From Aliiroseovarius sp. M344 (GTDB taxonomy: Bacteria; Pseudomonadota; Alphaproteobacteria; Rhodobacterales; Rhodobacteraceae): DNA of 64,000 nucleotides. Position numbers and translations under genes: made by a program. Where the stretch lies: contig NZ_CP081153.1 of the NCBI RefSeq assembly GCF_025140835.1, forward strand, positions 682,001 to 746,000. Direction: 5' to 3'. Positions 9,173 to 18,064 of this stretch are shown here, in pieces. The stretch's first letter is position 1; each line of letters starts with the position of its first letter. A model generated the notes under the pieces. That model saw only the letters and a list, made by a program, of their open reading frames with translations, ran no database searches and was not told where the DNA came from.

Positions 9173-9598
9173 TCAAACGGTGCTCAGCAAAATACTCGTT
9201 TCACTGTTGGTAATGCCGTCTACCACCCGTACATCGCGCAGTACACGGTCAAAATCGGTCAGGCTTTCAGCAGTTAACTGCGCAATAAGATCCCATTTCC
9301 CATTGGTTGAATGCAGGCTGCGCAGCTCTGGCAGGCCTCGCAGGCGTTTGATCACTGCAGTGGTCGACCGGCCCGACACCTCGATCATCATGATTGCATG
9401 CACACCGTCCGGGCCATGATCCTGCCGGGCGCGGACGGTGAATCCCAGGACAGCGCCACTGTCCAGCAAGCGGTCAAGCCGCGCCTGAACGGTGGCGCGA
9501 GACACGCCAAGGATTTCGGCGAGTTTGGATATCGGAGCGCGACCATCTTCCCGCAGGATGGCGATCAGATTGCGATCAAGGTCATCGAAAATATGCAT
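9173..9598 (-). CDS. Lrp/AsnC-family transcriptional regulator
   Basis: A 141-residue regulator. The N-terminal winged helix-turn-helix spans residues ~4-55 (DDLDRNLIAILREDGRAP, ISKLAEILGVSRATVQARLD). It is followed by the RAM ligand-binding domain (GVHAIMMIEVSGR through TNSETSILLSTV). It is transcribed divergently from ctlX-arginase-ocd across a 126-nt AT-rich gap. By genomic context it is the likely local regulator of that arginine/citrulline/ornithine pathway, with an amino acid as effector. That role is inferred, not shown. Confidence 0.93.
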   Translation of the reverse strand: MHIFDDLDRNLIAILREDGRAPISKLAEILGVSRATVQARLDRLLDSGAVLGFTVRARQDHGPDGVHAIMMIEVSGRSTTAVIKRLRGLPELRSLHSTNGKWDLIAQLTAESLTDFDRVLRDVRVVDGITNSETSILLSTV

Positions 9599-9724
9599 AT
9601 CAAATTGCTAAGCGATGCTGCACTAATTGGCAATACAATGCAGAAAAAATTTCACTTTTGCACATTATTTATTAAATCGTGAAGTTGCTATGCTGGGTCA
9701 CTTACAACTTTACCCGAGCCCCCA
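9599..9724. promoter_or_regulatory. Divergent regulatory region between lrp-type gene and ctlX
   Basis: The 126-nt gap between divergent start codons is clearly AT-rich relative to its surroundings, with A/T runs near 9645-9680 (TTATTTATTAAAT). This fits promoter and Lrp-type operator DNA. I could not pick a convincing -35/-10 pair or a clean palindromic operator. Confidence 0.5.
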
Positions 9725-10681
9725 ATGCCGCAGACTTCGCTTCAGGCGCCAAGCGCCGTGATCATGATCCGCCCACAGCATTTTCATCCCAATGCTGAGA
9801 CAGCGCGGGATAACAGTTTTCAGACCGAAGCACCTGCCGGAGCGGCGGTAGATTTGGCCGCGCAAGCACAGGTCGAAATCGACAATGCCGTGCAGGCCCT
9901 GCGCAATGCTGGGGTTCAGGTTCACCTGTTTGATGATCCGCGCGATGATCGCCCGGATGCCGTTTTCCCGAACAATTGGTTCTCGACCCATCCCGGTGGG
10001 CATGTGGCGGTGTATCCAATGTATTCCCAGAATCGCCGGATCGAGCGGCGTGCGGACGTGCTTGAGATGCTCAAGCATCGCTATCGCGTGCAGGACATCA
10101 TCGACTATTCCGGGCTGGAGCAGGACGGGCTGTTTCTTGAAGGCACCGGGGCCATGGTGCTGGATCACGTGGAACGGGTGGCCTATGCCGCGCGGTCCAA
10201 GCGCACCAGCGAGGTGCTGTTGGAACGGTTCTGCACCCATTTCAACTATGAGCCTATGGTATTTGATGCCTGTGACGCGGAAGGTCTGCCGATCTATCAT
10301 ACCAACGTGTTGATGTGCATTGGCACGGATGTGGCGTTGATCGGGCTGGAGACCATCGCCGACACGGCCCGTCGCGAAGAACTGCGCGACCGCTTGGCGC
10401 AAGGGGACCGCGAGATCATTGAACTGACGCAAGACCAGATTGCCAATTTCGCAGGCAACGCGATTGAGCTTCAGGGCTGTGATGGTCGACTGCTGGCGAT
10501 GTCGACGCGTGCGTTTGAGGCTTTGCGACCGGACCAACGCCAGCGGATCGAAACGCATTTGAATATTCTGCCGCTGGACATTCCGACGATAGAAATGGCT
10601 GGTGGCTCGGTACGATGTACCATTGCAGGCATTCACCTTAGCCCACGCCCACAATTGAACCCGAACGGAGAGGCCAAATGA
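9725..10681 (+). CDS. ctlX: Citrulline utilisation hydrolase CtlX (amidinotransferase-fold)
   Basis: A 318-residue member of the arginine-modifying superfamily (arginine deiminase, DDAH). The N-terminus (IMIRPQHFHPNAETARDNSF) and the FPNNWFSTH, LEGTGAMVLD and YHTNVLMCIG motifs are those of the CtlX family. The catalytic Cys is near residue 298 in GGSVRCTIAG. CtlX is described as hydrolysing citrulline to ornithine. It is the first gene of a three-gene operon: its stop overlaps the arginase ATG by 4 nt, and ornithine cyclodeaminase follows. All three converge on ornithine and proline. Confidence 0.9.
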   Translation: MPQTSLQAPSAVIMIRPQHFHPNAETARDNSFQTEAPAGAAVDLAAQAQVEIDNAVQALRNAGVQVHLFDDPRDDRPDAVFPNNWFSTHPGGHVAVYPMYSQNRRIERRADVLEMLKHRYRVQDIIDYSGLEQDGLFLEGTGAMVLDHVERVAYAARSKRTSEVLLERFCTHFNYEPMVFDACDAEGLPIYHTNVLMCIGTDVALIGLETIADTARREELRDRLAQGDREIIELTQDQIANFAGNAIELQGCDGRLLAMSTRAFEALRPDQRQRIETHLNILPLDIPTIEMAGGSVRCTIAGIHLSPRPQLNPNGEAK

Positions 10682-11607
10682 CAAATATTCACCTGCTCGG
10701 CGCGCCGATGGAAGAAGGCGCGGGTCGCCGGGGCTGTATTATGGGGCCAGCGGCCTATCGCACTGCGGGCTTGGCCGAGGAGCTGGCGTCACTGGGCCAC
10801 GACGTGGTCGATCTGGGCGACGCGCAGCGTGATGTGGTCGAGTCCATCGAAACCGAACACACGCACCTGAAATTCCTGCCTGAAGTCGCAGGTTGGTCAC
10901 GCAGTCTGCATCGCCATGCCTTTGATCTGGCGCACCAAGATGTGCTGCCAATTTATCTTGGCGGTGATCATGCGCTGTCATTGGGAACCGTGACCGGCCA
11001 CGTGGCGGCGGCTGCCGCAATGGGCCGTCCGCAATATGTGCTGTGGTTGGATGCGCATTCCGATTTCAACATTCCCGCCTCCTCGCCGAGCGGCAACATC
11101 CACGGGATGCCCGTGGCATTTGCCTGTGGCCTTGACGGCTTTCCTGACGTGCTGGGCAAACCGCTTCCCGCGCGTCTTGACCCATTGAATGTTTGCATGA
11201 TCGGTCTGCGGTCGGTTGACGGGATGGAGCGCGACCTTTTGCAGTCGTCGGGCGTTCAGACCTATGACATGCGCTCGATCGACGAGAACGGCGTGGCCAA
11301 GCTTCTGTTGCCGTTTCTGGACCAGGTCGCGCAGACGAACGGGCTGCTGCATGTCAGCCTTGATGTGGACTTCATCGAGCCCGACATCGCCCCGGCGGTC
11401 GGCACCACCGTTCCCGGTGGCGCAACCTTCCGCGAAGCCCATCACATCATGGAGATGCTTCACGACAGTGGCCTTGTCAGCTCGCTTGATCTGGTCGAGC
11501 TGAACCCGTTTCTTGACGACCGCGGCCGCACCGCCCGGTTGATGGTCGACCTGACCGCGAGCTTGTTTGGCCGCCGTGTTCTGGATCGCCGCACGCAAAG
11601 CTATTGA
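10678..11607 (+). CDS. rocF: Arginase
   Basis: A 309-residue ureohydrolase converting arginine to ornithine and urea. The dinuclear manganese motifs are intact: GGDHALSLG, DAHSDFN and SLDVDFIEPDIAP. Length and the C-terminal ELNPFLDDRGRTA segment are typical. Its ATG overlaps the ctlX stop (ATGA), indicating translational coupling. Ornithine cyclodeaminase begins 24 nt downstream. The gene name follows common usage for bacterial arginases. Confidence 0.95.
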   Translation: MTNIHLLGAPMEEGAGRRGCIMGPAAYRTAGLAEELASLGHDVVDLGDAQRDVVESIETEHTHLKFLPEVAGWSRSLHRHAFDLAHQDVLPIYLGGDHALSLGTVTGHVAAAAAMGRPQYVLWLDAHSDFNIPASSPSGNIHGMPVAFACGLDGFPDVLGKPLPARLDPLNVCMIGLRSVDGMERDLLQSSGVQTYDMRSIDENGVAKLLLPFLDQVAQTNGLLHVSLDVDFIEPDIAPAVGTTVPGGATFREAHHIMEMLHDSGLVSSLDLVELNPFLDDRGRTARLMVDLTASLFGRRVLDRRTQSY

Positions 11608-11631
11608 TCCCGCTTGTCGAAAGGACATCCG

Positions 11632-12681
11632 ATGCCACCACTACCCTCTGAACTTGCTTATGTGCCTTTCGTGTCGGTCGAACACATGATGGGGCTTGTC
11701 CATCATATCGGTATCGAGAAGGTGTTGATCGAACTCGCCGACGAAATCGAAGCCGATTTCAGGCGGTGGGAGTTGTTCGACAAAACCCCACGCGTGGCCA
11801 GCCACTCGGATGTTGGGGTGATCGAGCTTATGCCGACCTCGGATGGCGAGATGTATGGGTTCAAATACGTGAACGGCCACCCGAAGAACACCAAGGAAGG
11901 GCTGCAAACCGTCACAGCGTTCGGACTTCTTGCTGACGTGAACAGCGGCTATCCCAAGCTTCTTAGCGAGATGACAGTGCTGACAGCGCTGCGCACGGCT
12001 GCGACCTCGGCGATGGTCGGCAAGCATCTGGCCCCAAAAGGTGCGACCACGATGGCGATGATTGGCAATGGTGCGCAATCGGAATTCCAGTGTCTGGCCT
12101 TCAAGGCGATCTGCGGCATTGACACGGTGCGCCTTTTTGATGTCGACCCCGCCGCGACCGAGAAATGCGCGCGCAATCTCGCCGGGCAGGGCCTGACCGT
12201 CGTGCCGTGTAAGACGGGCGAAGAAAGCATGGAAGGCGCGCAGATCATCACGACCTGCACCGCCGACAAACAATATGCCACGATCCTGACCGACAACATG
12301 ATCGGCGAGGGGGTGCATATCAACGCCATCGGCGGAGACTGTCCGGGTAAGACCGAACTTCACCGCGATATCCTTCTGCGCTCGAACATCTTCGTAGAAT
12401 ACCCCGAACAGACATGGATCGAGGGCGAAATTCAGCAGCTGGATAAAGACCACAAAATCACCGAGCTTTGGCAAGTGATCACCGGTCAGGCAGCAGGCCG
12501 CCGCACTGACAAAGAAATCACATTGTTCGACAGCGTTGGTTTCGCAATCGAGGATTTCTCGGCCTTGCGCTACATCCTCAAGTCGATCGAAGGCACGGAG
12601 TTCTTTACCCAGCTTGATATGCTGGCAGACCCGGATGACCCGCGCGATCTGTTCGGAATGCTGGAGCGGTCGAAAGCCTAA
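11632..12681 (+). CDS. Ornithine cyclodeaminase
   Basis: A 349-residue NAD-dependent enzyme of the mu-crystallin/OCD family, deaminating ornithine to proline with release of ammonia. I place the start at the ATG at 11632, which has GAAAGGA upstream, rather than the in-frame TTG at 11614. The nucleotide-binding motif MIGNGAQSEFQ (residues ~142-152) and downstream FDVDPAATEKCARNL fit the family. It is the last gene of the ctlX-arginase-ocd operon and is followed by a strong bidirectional terminator. Its product lets nitrogen from citrulline and arginine enter proline and glutamate metabolism. Confidence 0.94.
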   Translation: MPPLPSELAYVPFVSVEHMMGLVHHIGIEKVLIELADEIEADFRRWELFDKTPRVASHSDVGVIELMPTSDGEMYGFKYVNGHPKNTKEGLQTVTAFGLLADVNSGYPKLLSEMTVLTALRTAATSAMVGKHLAPKGATTMAMIGNGAQSEFQCLAFKAICGIDTVRLFDVDPAATEKCARNLAGQGLTVVPCKTGEESMEGAQIITTCTADKQYATILTDNMIGEGVHINAIGGDCPGKTELHRDILLRSNIFVEYPEQTWIEGEIQQLDKDHKITELWQVITGQAAGRRTDKEITLFDSVGFAIEDFSALRYILKSIEGTEFFTQLDMLADPDDPRDLFGMLERSKA

Positions 12682-12697
12682 GGCTTTGAAAAAAGAG

Positions 12698-12731
12698 AAC
12701 GGGCGGAGGAGTGATCCACCGCCCGTTTTTT
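12698..12731. terminator. Bidirectional Rho-independent terminator between ocd and gcvP
   Basis: A perfect 9-bp stem (AACGGGCGG at 12698-12706 with CCGCCCGTT at 12719-12727) is followed by TTTTTT on the plus strand and preceded by an A-rich run that reads TTCTCTTTTTT on the minus strand. It can therefore end both the ocd and the convergent gcv transcripts. Confidence 0.9.
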
Positions 12732-12751
12732 GTTTGCAGGTCTCGCGGTGC

Positions 12752-15598
12752 TTAGCTTTCGTCGGCATAATCCGACAAGGGCGGGCAGGTGCAGACCAGA
12801 TGACGGTCGCCATAGGCGTTGTCCACCCGGTTGACCGGCGACCAGTATTTGTCCACCCGGAAGCTGCCCGCCGGGAAACACCCCTGTTCGCGCGTGTAAG
12901 GACGATCCCATTCACCCACGAGGTCCACATAGGTATGCGGCGCGTTTTTCAGCGGGTTGTTTTCCGGGTCGATCTTACCGTCTTCGATCTCGCGAATTTC
13001 TTCACGGATCGCCAGCATAGCGTCGCAGAAGCGATCCAATTCGGCTTTGGTCTCGGACTCGGTCGGTTCAATCATCAACGTGCCTGCCACGGGCCAGCTC
13101 ATCGTCGGTGCGTGGAAGCCGTTGTCGATCAGTCGCTTGGCGATGTCATCAACGGTAACGCCCGCGCTGTCAGCATAGGGGCGCGTGTCGATGATGCACT
13201 CATGCGCCACACGGCCATTGTTCCCGGTGAACAACACGTCGAACGCGCCTTTCAGTCGGGCAGCAATATAGTTGCCGTTCAGGATTGCTACCTTTGTGGC
13301 TTGCGTCAGGCCATCGCCGCCCATCATCAGGACATACGCCCAGCTGATCGGCAGGATCGAACCTGAACCGAAGGGTGCTGCAGACACCGCGCCCTCTTCC
13401 CCGATCAGCCCATTGCCCGGCAGGTGCGGCGCAAGATGTGCTTTGACCCCAATCGGGCCCATGCCGGGGCCACCGCCGCCATGCGGAATAGCGAAGGTCT
13501 TGTGCAGGTTCAGGTGGCTAACATCGCCGCCGATTTCGCCCAGCTTGGATAGACCCACCATGGCGTTCAAGTTCGCACCGTCGATGTAAACCTGCCCACC
13601 GTGGTCGTGCACGATCTGGCACACCTCACGCACCGTGGCTTCGAACACACCGTGGGTCGAAGGATAGGTGATCATGCACGCGGCCAGCTTGTCGCCCGCC
13701 GCTTCCGCCTTGGCGCGGAAATCATCAAGGTCGATATCCCCATTCGGCGCTGATTTCACGACGACCACGTCCATATCGACCATATGCGCCGAGGCCGGGT
13801 TCGTGCCGTGCGCCGAGATCGGGATCAGACAGATGTTGCGATCCCCCTGCCCATTGGCGCGGTGATAGGCCTGAATGGTCAAAAGCCCGGCATATTCGCC
13901 CTGCGCACCCGAATTGGGCTGCATCGACATGTCGTCATAGCCAGTGATCAGGCACAGCTTTTGTTTCAGATCCTCAATCATCTCAATATAGCCGCCGATC
14001 TGACTGTCAGGCGCCATTGGGTGGATGTATGCAAACTCGCGCCAGGTGACCGGCATCATCTCTGCCGCCGCGTTCAGCTTCATCGTGCATGACCCCAGCG
14101 GGATCATGGCGCGATCAAGGGCCAGATCGCGATCCGCCAGACGACGCATATAGCGCATCATCTCAGTTTCTGCCCGGTTCATATGAAACACGGGGTGGGT
14201 CAAATATTCTGATGTCCGCAGGCTGTCATCTGGCAGGCGGTATTCATTGTCGCTGTCGTCATAGCTGCGGGTGATGCCGAATGCGCGCCAAACACCCTCG
14301 ATCACTGCGGGGCGGGTAGCCTCGTCCAGTGTGATGCCGACATATTCACTGTCGACCGGGCGCAGGTTGATACCTTCCTCGCGGGCGGATTTCAGTACGG
14401 TGTTCTGAAGCGCGCCTACATGAACTGTGATCGTGTCGAAGAAATGTTTCGAGGTAATGGTGAACCCCGCATCCTCAAGACCTTTGGCCAGACGAACGGT
14501 CTTGAGATGCACATCCTGCGCAATGGCCTTCAAACCTTCGGGACCATGGAAAACCGCATAAAAGCCCGCCATGACGGCCAGAAGCGCCTGAGCGGTACAG
14601 ACGTTCGAGGTGGCTTTCTCGCGGCGGATGTGTTGCTCGCGGGTTTGCAGCGACAGACGGTAAGCCTGATTGCCGCGCGCATCGACTGACACACCGATCA
14701 AACGACCGGGCATGTTGCGTTTGTGCTTGTCGGCGGTGGCCATGTAAGCCGCGTGCGGACCACCAAAGCCCATCGGCACACCGAAACGCTGCGATGATCC
14801 GACGGCGATGTCGGCCCCCATTGCGCCCGGTTCTTTCAAGACCGTCAGGGCCAGTGGATCGGCAGACACGATGCCAACGGCGTTTGCTGCGTGCAAAGCG
14901 GTGATCTGGTCGGTGAAATCTCGGACACGGCCATAAGTGCCGGGATATTGGAAGATCGCACCAAAGACGTCGTCCGCGACAAGATCATCCTCTGGGTCGC
15001 CAATGACGATCTCGATGCCAAGGGGGGCCGCGCGGGTTTTCATCACCGCAATATTCTGTGGGTGGCAGGCTTCGTCGACGAAGAACTTCTTCGCTTTCGA
15101 TTTGGCGATCCGTTGCCCCATGGTCATGGCTTCGGCACAGGCGGTGGCTTCGTCCAGCAACGACGCGTTGGCAATTTCCAGCCCCGTCAGATCTGAAATC
15201 ATAGTCTGGAAGTTCAGCAGCGCCTCAAGCCGGCCTTGCGAAATCTCGGGCTGATAGGGCGTGTAAGCCGTGTACCACGCTGGGTTTTCCAGAATGTTTC
15301 GCTGGATTGCGGGCGGCGTGACGGTGCCGTGATACCCCTGACCAAGTAGCGAACGCATGACTTGGTTCTTCGCGGCGGTATAGCGCATCTTGTGCAGCGC
15401 TTCGCGTTCGGACAAAGCCGGACCCCAGTCCAGTGCTTCATTCTGGCGAATACTGTCGGGCATGGTCTGGCTGATCAGATCGTCCAGATCCCTGACGCCG
15501 ACGGTTTTGAACATCTCGTCCATCTCGTTGGGCGACGGGCCAATATGGCGGCGGTTGGCGAAGTCATAGGGTTTGTAACCAGTGGGCGCGAAGGGCAT
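12752..15598 (-). CDS. gcvP: Glycine dehydrogenase (decarboxylating), P protein
   Basis: A 948-residue PLP enzyme, the P protein of the glycine cleavage system. It decarboxylates glycine and loads the aminomethyl group onto lipoyl-GcvH. It is the long, single-chain form with both homologous halves. The PLP-lysine region [15 protein letters not shown] (residues ~695-710) and the conserved [12 protein letters not shown] motif are present. A GGAG ribosome site precedes the ATG at 15598. It is the last gene of gcvT-gcvH-gcvP, all under the glycine riboswitch near 17.3-17.4 kb. An 85-nt gap containing a stem-loop separates it from gcvH. Confidence 0.97.
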   Translation of the reverse strand: MPFAPTGYKPYDFANRRHIGPSPNEMDEMFKTVGVRDLDDLISQTMPDSIRQNEALDWGPALSEREALHKMRYTAAKNQVMRSLLGQGYHGTVTPPAIQRNILENPAWYTAYTPYQPEISQGRLEALLNFQTMISDLTGLEIANASLLDEATACAEAMTMGQRIAKSKAKKFFVDEACHPQNIAVMKTRAAPLGIEIVIGDPEDDLVADDVFGAIFQYPGTYGRVRDFTDQITALHAANAVGIVSADPLALTVLKEPGAMGADIAVGSSQRFGVPMGFGGPHAAYMATADKHKRNMPGRLIGVSVDARGNQAYRLSLQTREQHIRREKATSNVCTAQALLAVMAGFYAVFHGPEGLKAIAQDVHLKTVRLAKGLEDAGFTITSKHFFDTITVHVGALQNTVLKSAREEGINLRPVDSEYVGITLDEATRPAVIEGVWRAFGITRSYDDSDNEYRLPDDSLRTSEYLTHPVFHMNRAETEMMRYMRRLADRDLALDRAMIPLGSCTMKLNAAAEMMPVTWREFAYIHPMAPDSQIGGYIEMIEDLKQKLCLITGYDDMSMQPNSGAQGEYAGLLTIQAYHRANGQGDRNICLIPISAHGTNPASAHMVDMDVVVVKSAPNGDIDLDDFRAKAEAAGDKLAACMITYPSTHGVFEATVREVCQIVHDHGGQVYIDGANLNAMVGLSKLGEIGGDVSHLNLHKTFAIPHGGGGPGMGPIGVKAHLAPHLPGNGLIGEEGAVSAAPFGSGSILPISWAYVLMMGGDGLTQATKVAILNGNYIAARLKGAFDVLFTGNNGRVAHECIIDTRPYADSAGVTVDDIAKRLIDNGFHAPTMSWPVAGTLMIEPTESETKAELDRFCDAMLAIREEIREIEDGKIDPENNPLKNAPHTYVDLVGEWDRPYTREQGCFPAGSFRVDKYWSPVNRVDNAYGDRHLVCTCPPLSDYADES

Positions 15599-15630
15599 GG
15601 GCTTTCTCCATACGGGGGCGTGACAGTCGG

Positions 15631-15652
15631 GCAGGGGCAGTCAAGCCCCTGC
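15631..15652 (-). other. Intercistronic stem-loop between gcvH and gcvP
   Basis: A perfect 8-bp inverted repeat (GCAGGGGC / GCCCCTGC, 6-nt loop) lies in the 85-nt gcvH-gcvP gap. No T tract follows in the direction of transcription, so it is not a standard terminator. It may be an RNA-processing or stability element. Confidence 0.6.
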
Positions 15653-15683
15653 GCAGGTTGCTCAATTGGGCAAAGCCCGTGGT

Positions 15684-16043
15684 TCAGCCGATGAACTTTT
15701 TATAACCGGCTTCGTCCATGTAATCGGCCAGCGGGCTGGTGTCGGAGGCTTTGATTTTGAAGAACCAAGCTTCACCTTCAGCGTCTTCGTTGACCTTGGT
15801 GGGCTCATCCACGATGGCTTCGTTCACTTCGACCACTTCGCCGTCCAGCGGGCTGAGGATGTCAGACGCGGCCTTGACGCTTTCGATAACGACAATCTCG
15901 TCATCCTTGGAAACGGTGGTGCCGACCTCGGGAAGTTCGACAAAGACAACATCGCCAAGTTGTTCGGCAGCGTGGGCAGTAATGCCCACAACATAGACGC
16001 CGTCTTCTTCGCGCAGCCATTCATGTTCTTCGGTGTATTTCAT
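15684..16043 (-). CDS. gcvH: Glycine cleavage system H protein
   Basis: A 119-residue lipoyl carrier protein that shuttles the aminomethyl group between GcvP and GcvT and is reoxidised by lipoamide dehydrogenase. The lipoylation site is the Lys in VIESVKAASDI (about residue 60). The fold-defining E-H-E-W start and GEAWFFKIK near the C-terminus are present. GGAG lies ahead of the ATG at 16043, 27 nt after the gcvT stop. Lipoamide dehydrogenase (L protein) is not encoded nearby and is normally shared with other complexes. Confidence 0.97.
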   Translation of the reverse strand: MKYTEEHEWLREEDGVYVVGITAHAAEQLGDVVFVELPEVGTTVSKDDEIVVIESVKAASDILSPLDGEVVEVNEAIVDEPTKVNEDAEGEAWFFKIKASDTSPLADYMDEAGYKKFIG

Positions 16044-16070
16044 TCTTAGTCTCCTGCTGGATTTCTTAGG

Positions 16071-17195
16071 TCAACGTTTATAGGTGGCGGGGCGGAACGG
16101 CATGTCCGCGACCGTGACAGGTAGGCGCTTGCCGCGCACATCGCCAAATAGTCTCGTGCCAGTTTCGGCGTGGTCGATGCTGACGTAACCCATGGACATC
16201 GGGCGTTCGATCGACGGACCAAAAGCACCAGAGGTTACGTGCCCAATCGGGGCTTCGGCATCCTCGGACGCATAAAGCTCGGTCCCGGCCCGCATTGGCG
16301 CGCGACCTTCGGGCAACAGGCCGACGCGGCGCCGGTTTGCACCGTTTTCGAACTCGGCCAGAATGCGATCCGCACCGGGAAAACCGCCGGCACGTTCACC
16401 GCCGGTTTTGCGCACTTTCTGTACCGCCCATTCCAGCGCACCCTCGACCGGTGAGGTGGTGGTGTCGATGTCATTTCCATAAAGGCACAACCCGGCTTCA
16501 AGCCGCAAACTGTCCCGCGCGCCAAGGCCAATAGGCTCGACCGTATCAATAGCAATCAATGCGCGGGCGAACGCCTCGGCGTTTGCTTCAGGAACAGAGA
16601 CTTCATACCCGTCCTCGCCCGTGTAACCCGAGCGGGAAATCCAAAGTTCGCCGAATTCGCTGTCGATGATGGCGACGTCCATGAATTTCATCGCGGCGGC
16701 TGAGGGTACAAGGCTGGACAGCGCCGCTTCGGCGGCGGGGCCTTGCAGGGCCAGAAGGGCCCGGTCGTCGATCACGTCAATCTCGCAATCGGTCAAATGC
16801 GCACGCATATGGGCGATGTCGGTGTCCTTGCAGGCCGCATTGACCACGAGAAACAGGTGATCCCCGCGATTGGCGATCATCAGATCATCAAGAATACCGC
16901 CGTCGTCATTGGTAAACAGGCCATAGCGCTGGCGACCTTCAGCAAGCGATTCTACAGATTGGGGTACAATGCGCTCAAGTGATTTGGCTGGGCTTTCGCC
17001 GCGCAGGATCACCTGACCCATATGGCTGACATCAAACAGACCAGCTGCGTCGCGTGTGTGCAGGTGTTCCTTCATCACGCCCAGCGGGTATTGCACGGGC
17101 ATTTCATAACCAGCGAATGGCACCATCTTGGCACCAAGCTCAAGGTGAAGATCATAAAGACCCGTTCGTTTCAGATCGTCGTGGGATGCACCCAT
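16071..17195 (-). CDS. gcvT: Aminomethyltransferase, glycine cleavage T protein
   Basis: A 374-residue folate-dependent enzyme that transfers the methylene group from GcvH to tetrahydrofolate and releases ammonia. I start at 17195 (GGAG upstream, protein MGASHDDLKRTGLYD). The longer frame to 17270 runs into the riboswitch region and looks non-coding. Family motifs include DAAGLFDVSHMGQ, NDDGGILDDLMI and SGYTGEDGYEVS. It is the first gene of the gcvT-gcvH-gcvP operon, immediately downstream of a tandem glycine riboswitch. Confidence 0.96.
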   Translation of the reverse strand: MGASHDDLKRTGLYDLHLELGAKMVPFAGYEMPVQYPLGVMKEHLHTRDAAGLFDVSHMGQVILRGESPAKSLERIVPQSVESLAEGRQRYGLFTNDDGGILDDLMIANRGDHLFLVVNAACKDTDIAHMRAHLTDCEIDVIDDRALLALQGPAAEAALSSLVPSAAAMKFMDVAIIDSEFGELWISRSGYTGEDGYEVSVPEANAEAFARALIAIDTVEPIGLGARDSLRLEAGLCLYGNDIDTTTSPVEGALEWAVQKVRKTGGERAGGFPGADRILAEFENGANRRRVGLLPEGRAPMRAGTELYASEDAEAPIGHVTSGAFGPSIERPMSMGYVSIDHAETGTRLFGDVRGKRLPVTVADMPFRPATYKR

Positions 17196-17273
17196 GGTCA
17201 CTCCTCCATCTGTCGCCGGAAAGCTATGGAAGCCATGCGCCCGACATCTTTCAAACGCTTGCGCGTTCAACGA

Positions 17274-17431
17274 TGCCCTCTCTGTCCTTGTCGCCTGAGA
17301 TCGTTATCCCTTCGGCGGGCATCTAGTGCCTCTCTCCAGAGTCCTGTGCGCCGCATCGGTCCATGGGCCTGAGAGTTTACCAGGGCGGTTGCTCCTTCGG
17401 CACTGGCGTTCGCCAGATTCTCCCGATGCGA
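17274..17431 (-). promoter_or_regulatory. Tandem glycine riboswitch upstream of gcvT
   Basis: Read on the minus strand, the region holds two copies of the glycine-aptamer signature. The first has GGGAGAATCTGG, GCCGAAGGAGCAA, ACTCTCAGG and ACAGGACTCTGGAGAG. The second has GGAGAGAGGC, GCCGAAGGGATAAC, ATCTCAGGC and AAGGACAGAGAG. Two aptamers with a very short linker is the classic arrangement that switches on gcv genes when glycine is plentiful. It lies ~80 nt ahead of the gcvT ATG. I see no obvious terminator between aptamer 2 and gcvT, so control may be at translation initiation. Confidence 0.93.
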
Positions 17432-17438
17432 TGACGCT

Positions 17439-17467
17439 AAGTTAGCCGCCCGGATCGGTTAGAGCAA
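17439..17467 (-). promoter_or_regulatory. Candidate gcvT promoter
   Basis: On the minus strand, TTGCTC (17462-17467) and TAACTT (17439-17444) are separated by 17 bases. The likely transcription start would fall just before aptamer 1 of the glycine riboswitch, which supports the assignment. The hexamers match the consensus only moderately. The rest of the ~310-base gap between gcvT and the next gene holds only the riboswitch and this promoter. Confidence 0.5.
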
Positions 17468-17506
17468 GAGCTTGAATGCAACCGCATACGAAGGCAATCT
17501 AACGCC

Positions 17507-18064
17507 ATGCAAGACCAGTATTTTTTCGGCTACGGCTCGCTGGTGAACCGGCGAACACATGCGTTTCAGGATGCTCAGCCCGCCCGCGTGAAGGGGTGGC
17601 GGCGGGCGTGGCGACGTTCCCCGCTGCGTGATGTGTGCTATCTTACTGCGGTGCCAGACCGCGAGGATTACATCGAGGGTTTGATCGCCGTCGTGCCGGG
17701 CGCGGATTGGGCGGCCTTGGATGAACGCGAGCGTGCCTATGCGCGCGTCCCGCTAGGGCCCGAGCTGCAGCATCAAGTCGGTGAAATCGACGCTGTAATT
17801 TACGCGATTGAACATGGCAAGCACCATGCGCCGACGGACGAAAACCCGGTATTGCTGAGCTATATCGACGTGGTTGTGCAGGGCTATCTGGCTGAGTTTG
17901 GCATGACAGGGGTCAGGCATTTCTTCGAAACGACCGAAGGATGGCACGCGCCGATCCTGAACGATCGTGCGGCCCCGATCTATCCGCGTGCGCAGGCGTT
18001 GACCGAGGAAGAACGCCAGATTGTGGACGAAGGCCTGTCGCGCCTATCGGCGATTGCCAAATAA
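17507..18064 (+). CDS. Gamma-glutamylcyclotransferase-like (AIG2/GGCT fold) protein
   Basis: A 185-residue protein with the GGCT-fold signature FFGYGSLVNRRTH at residues 6-18, the loop that binds the gamma-glutamyl group. A downstream acidic stretch (DWAALDERERAYARV) contains the usual catalytic-Glu region. Members cleave gamma-glutamyl peptides or glutathione to 5-oxoproline, but many bacterial ones are uncharacterised. Its last 21 nt overlap the convergent MATE transporter gene. Confidence 0.82.
   Translation: MQDQYFFGYGSLVNRRTHAFQDAQPARVKGWRRAWRRSPLRDVCYLTAVPDREDYIEGLIAVVPGADWAALDERERAYARVPLGPELQHQVGEIDAVIYAIEHGKHHAPTDENPVLLSYIDVVVQGYLAEFGMTGVRHFFETTEGWHAPILNDRAAPIYPRAQALTEEERQIVDEGLSRLSAIAK

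Noticed and set aside
9710..10684. 324-codon open frame antisense to ctlX
   Set aside because: It mirrors ctlX in the opposite strand, has no recognisable domain and no ribosome site; a by-product of high-GC codon bias.
11641..12930. 429-codon open frame antisense to ocd
   Set aside because: Runs through the strong bidirectional terminator and the gcvP end; composition and lack of any family match mark it as a shadow.
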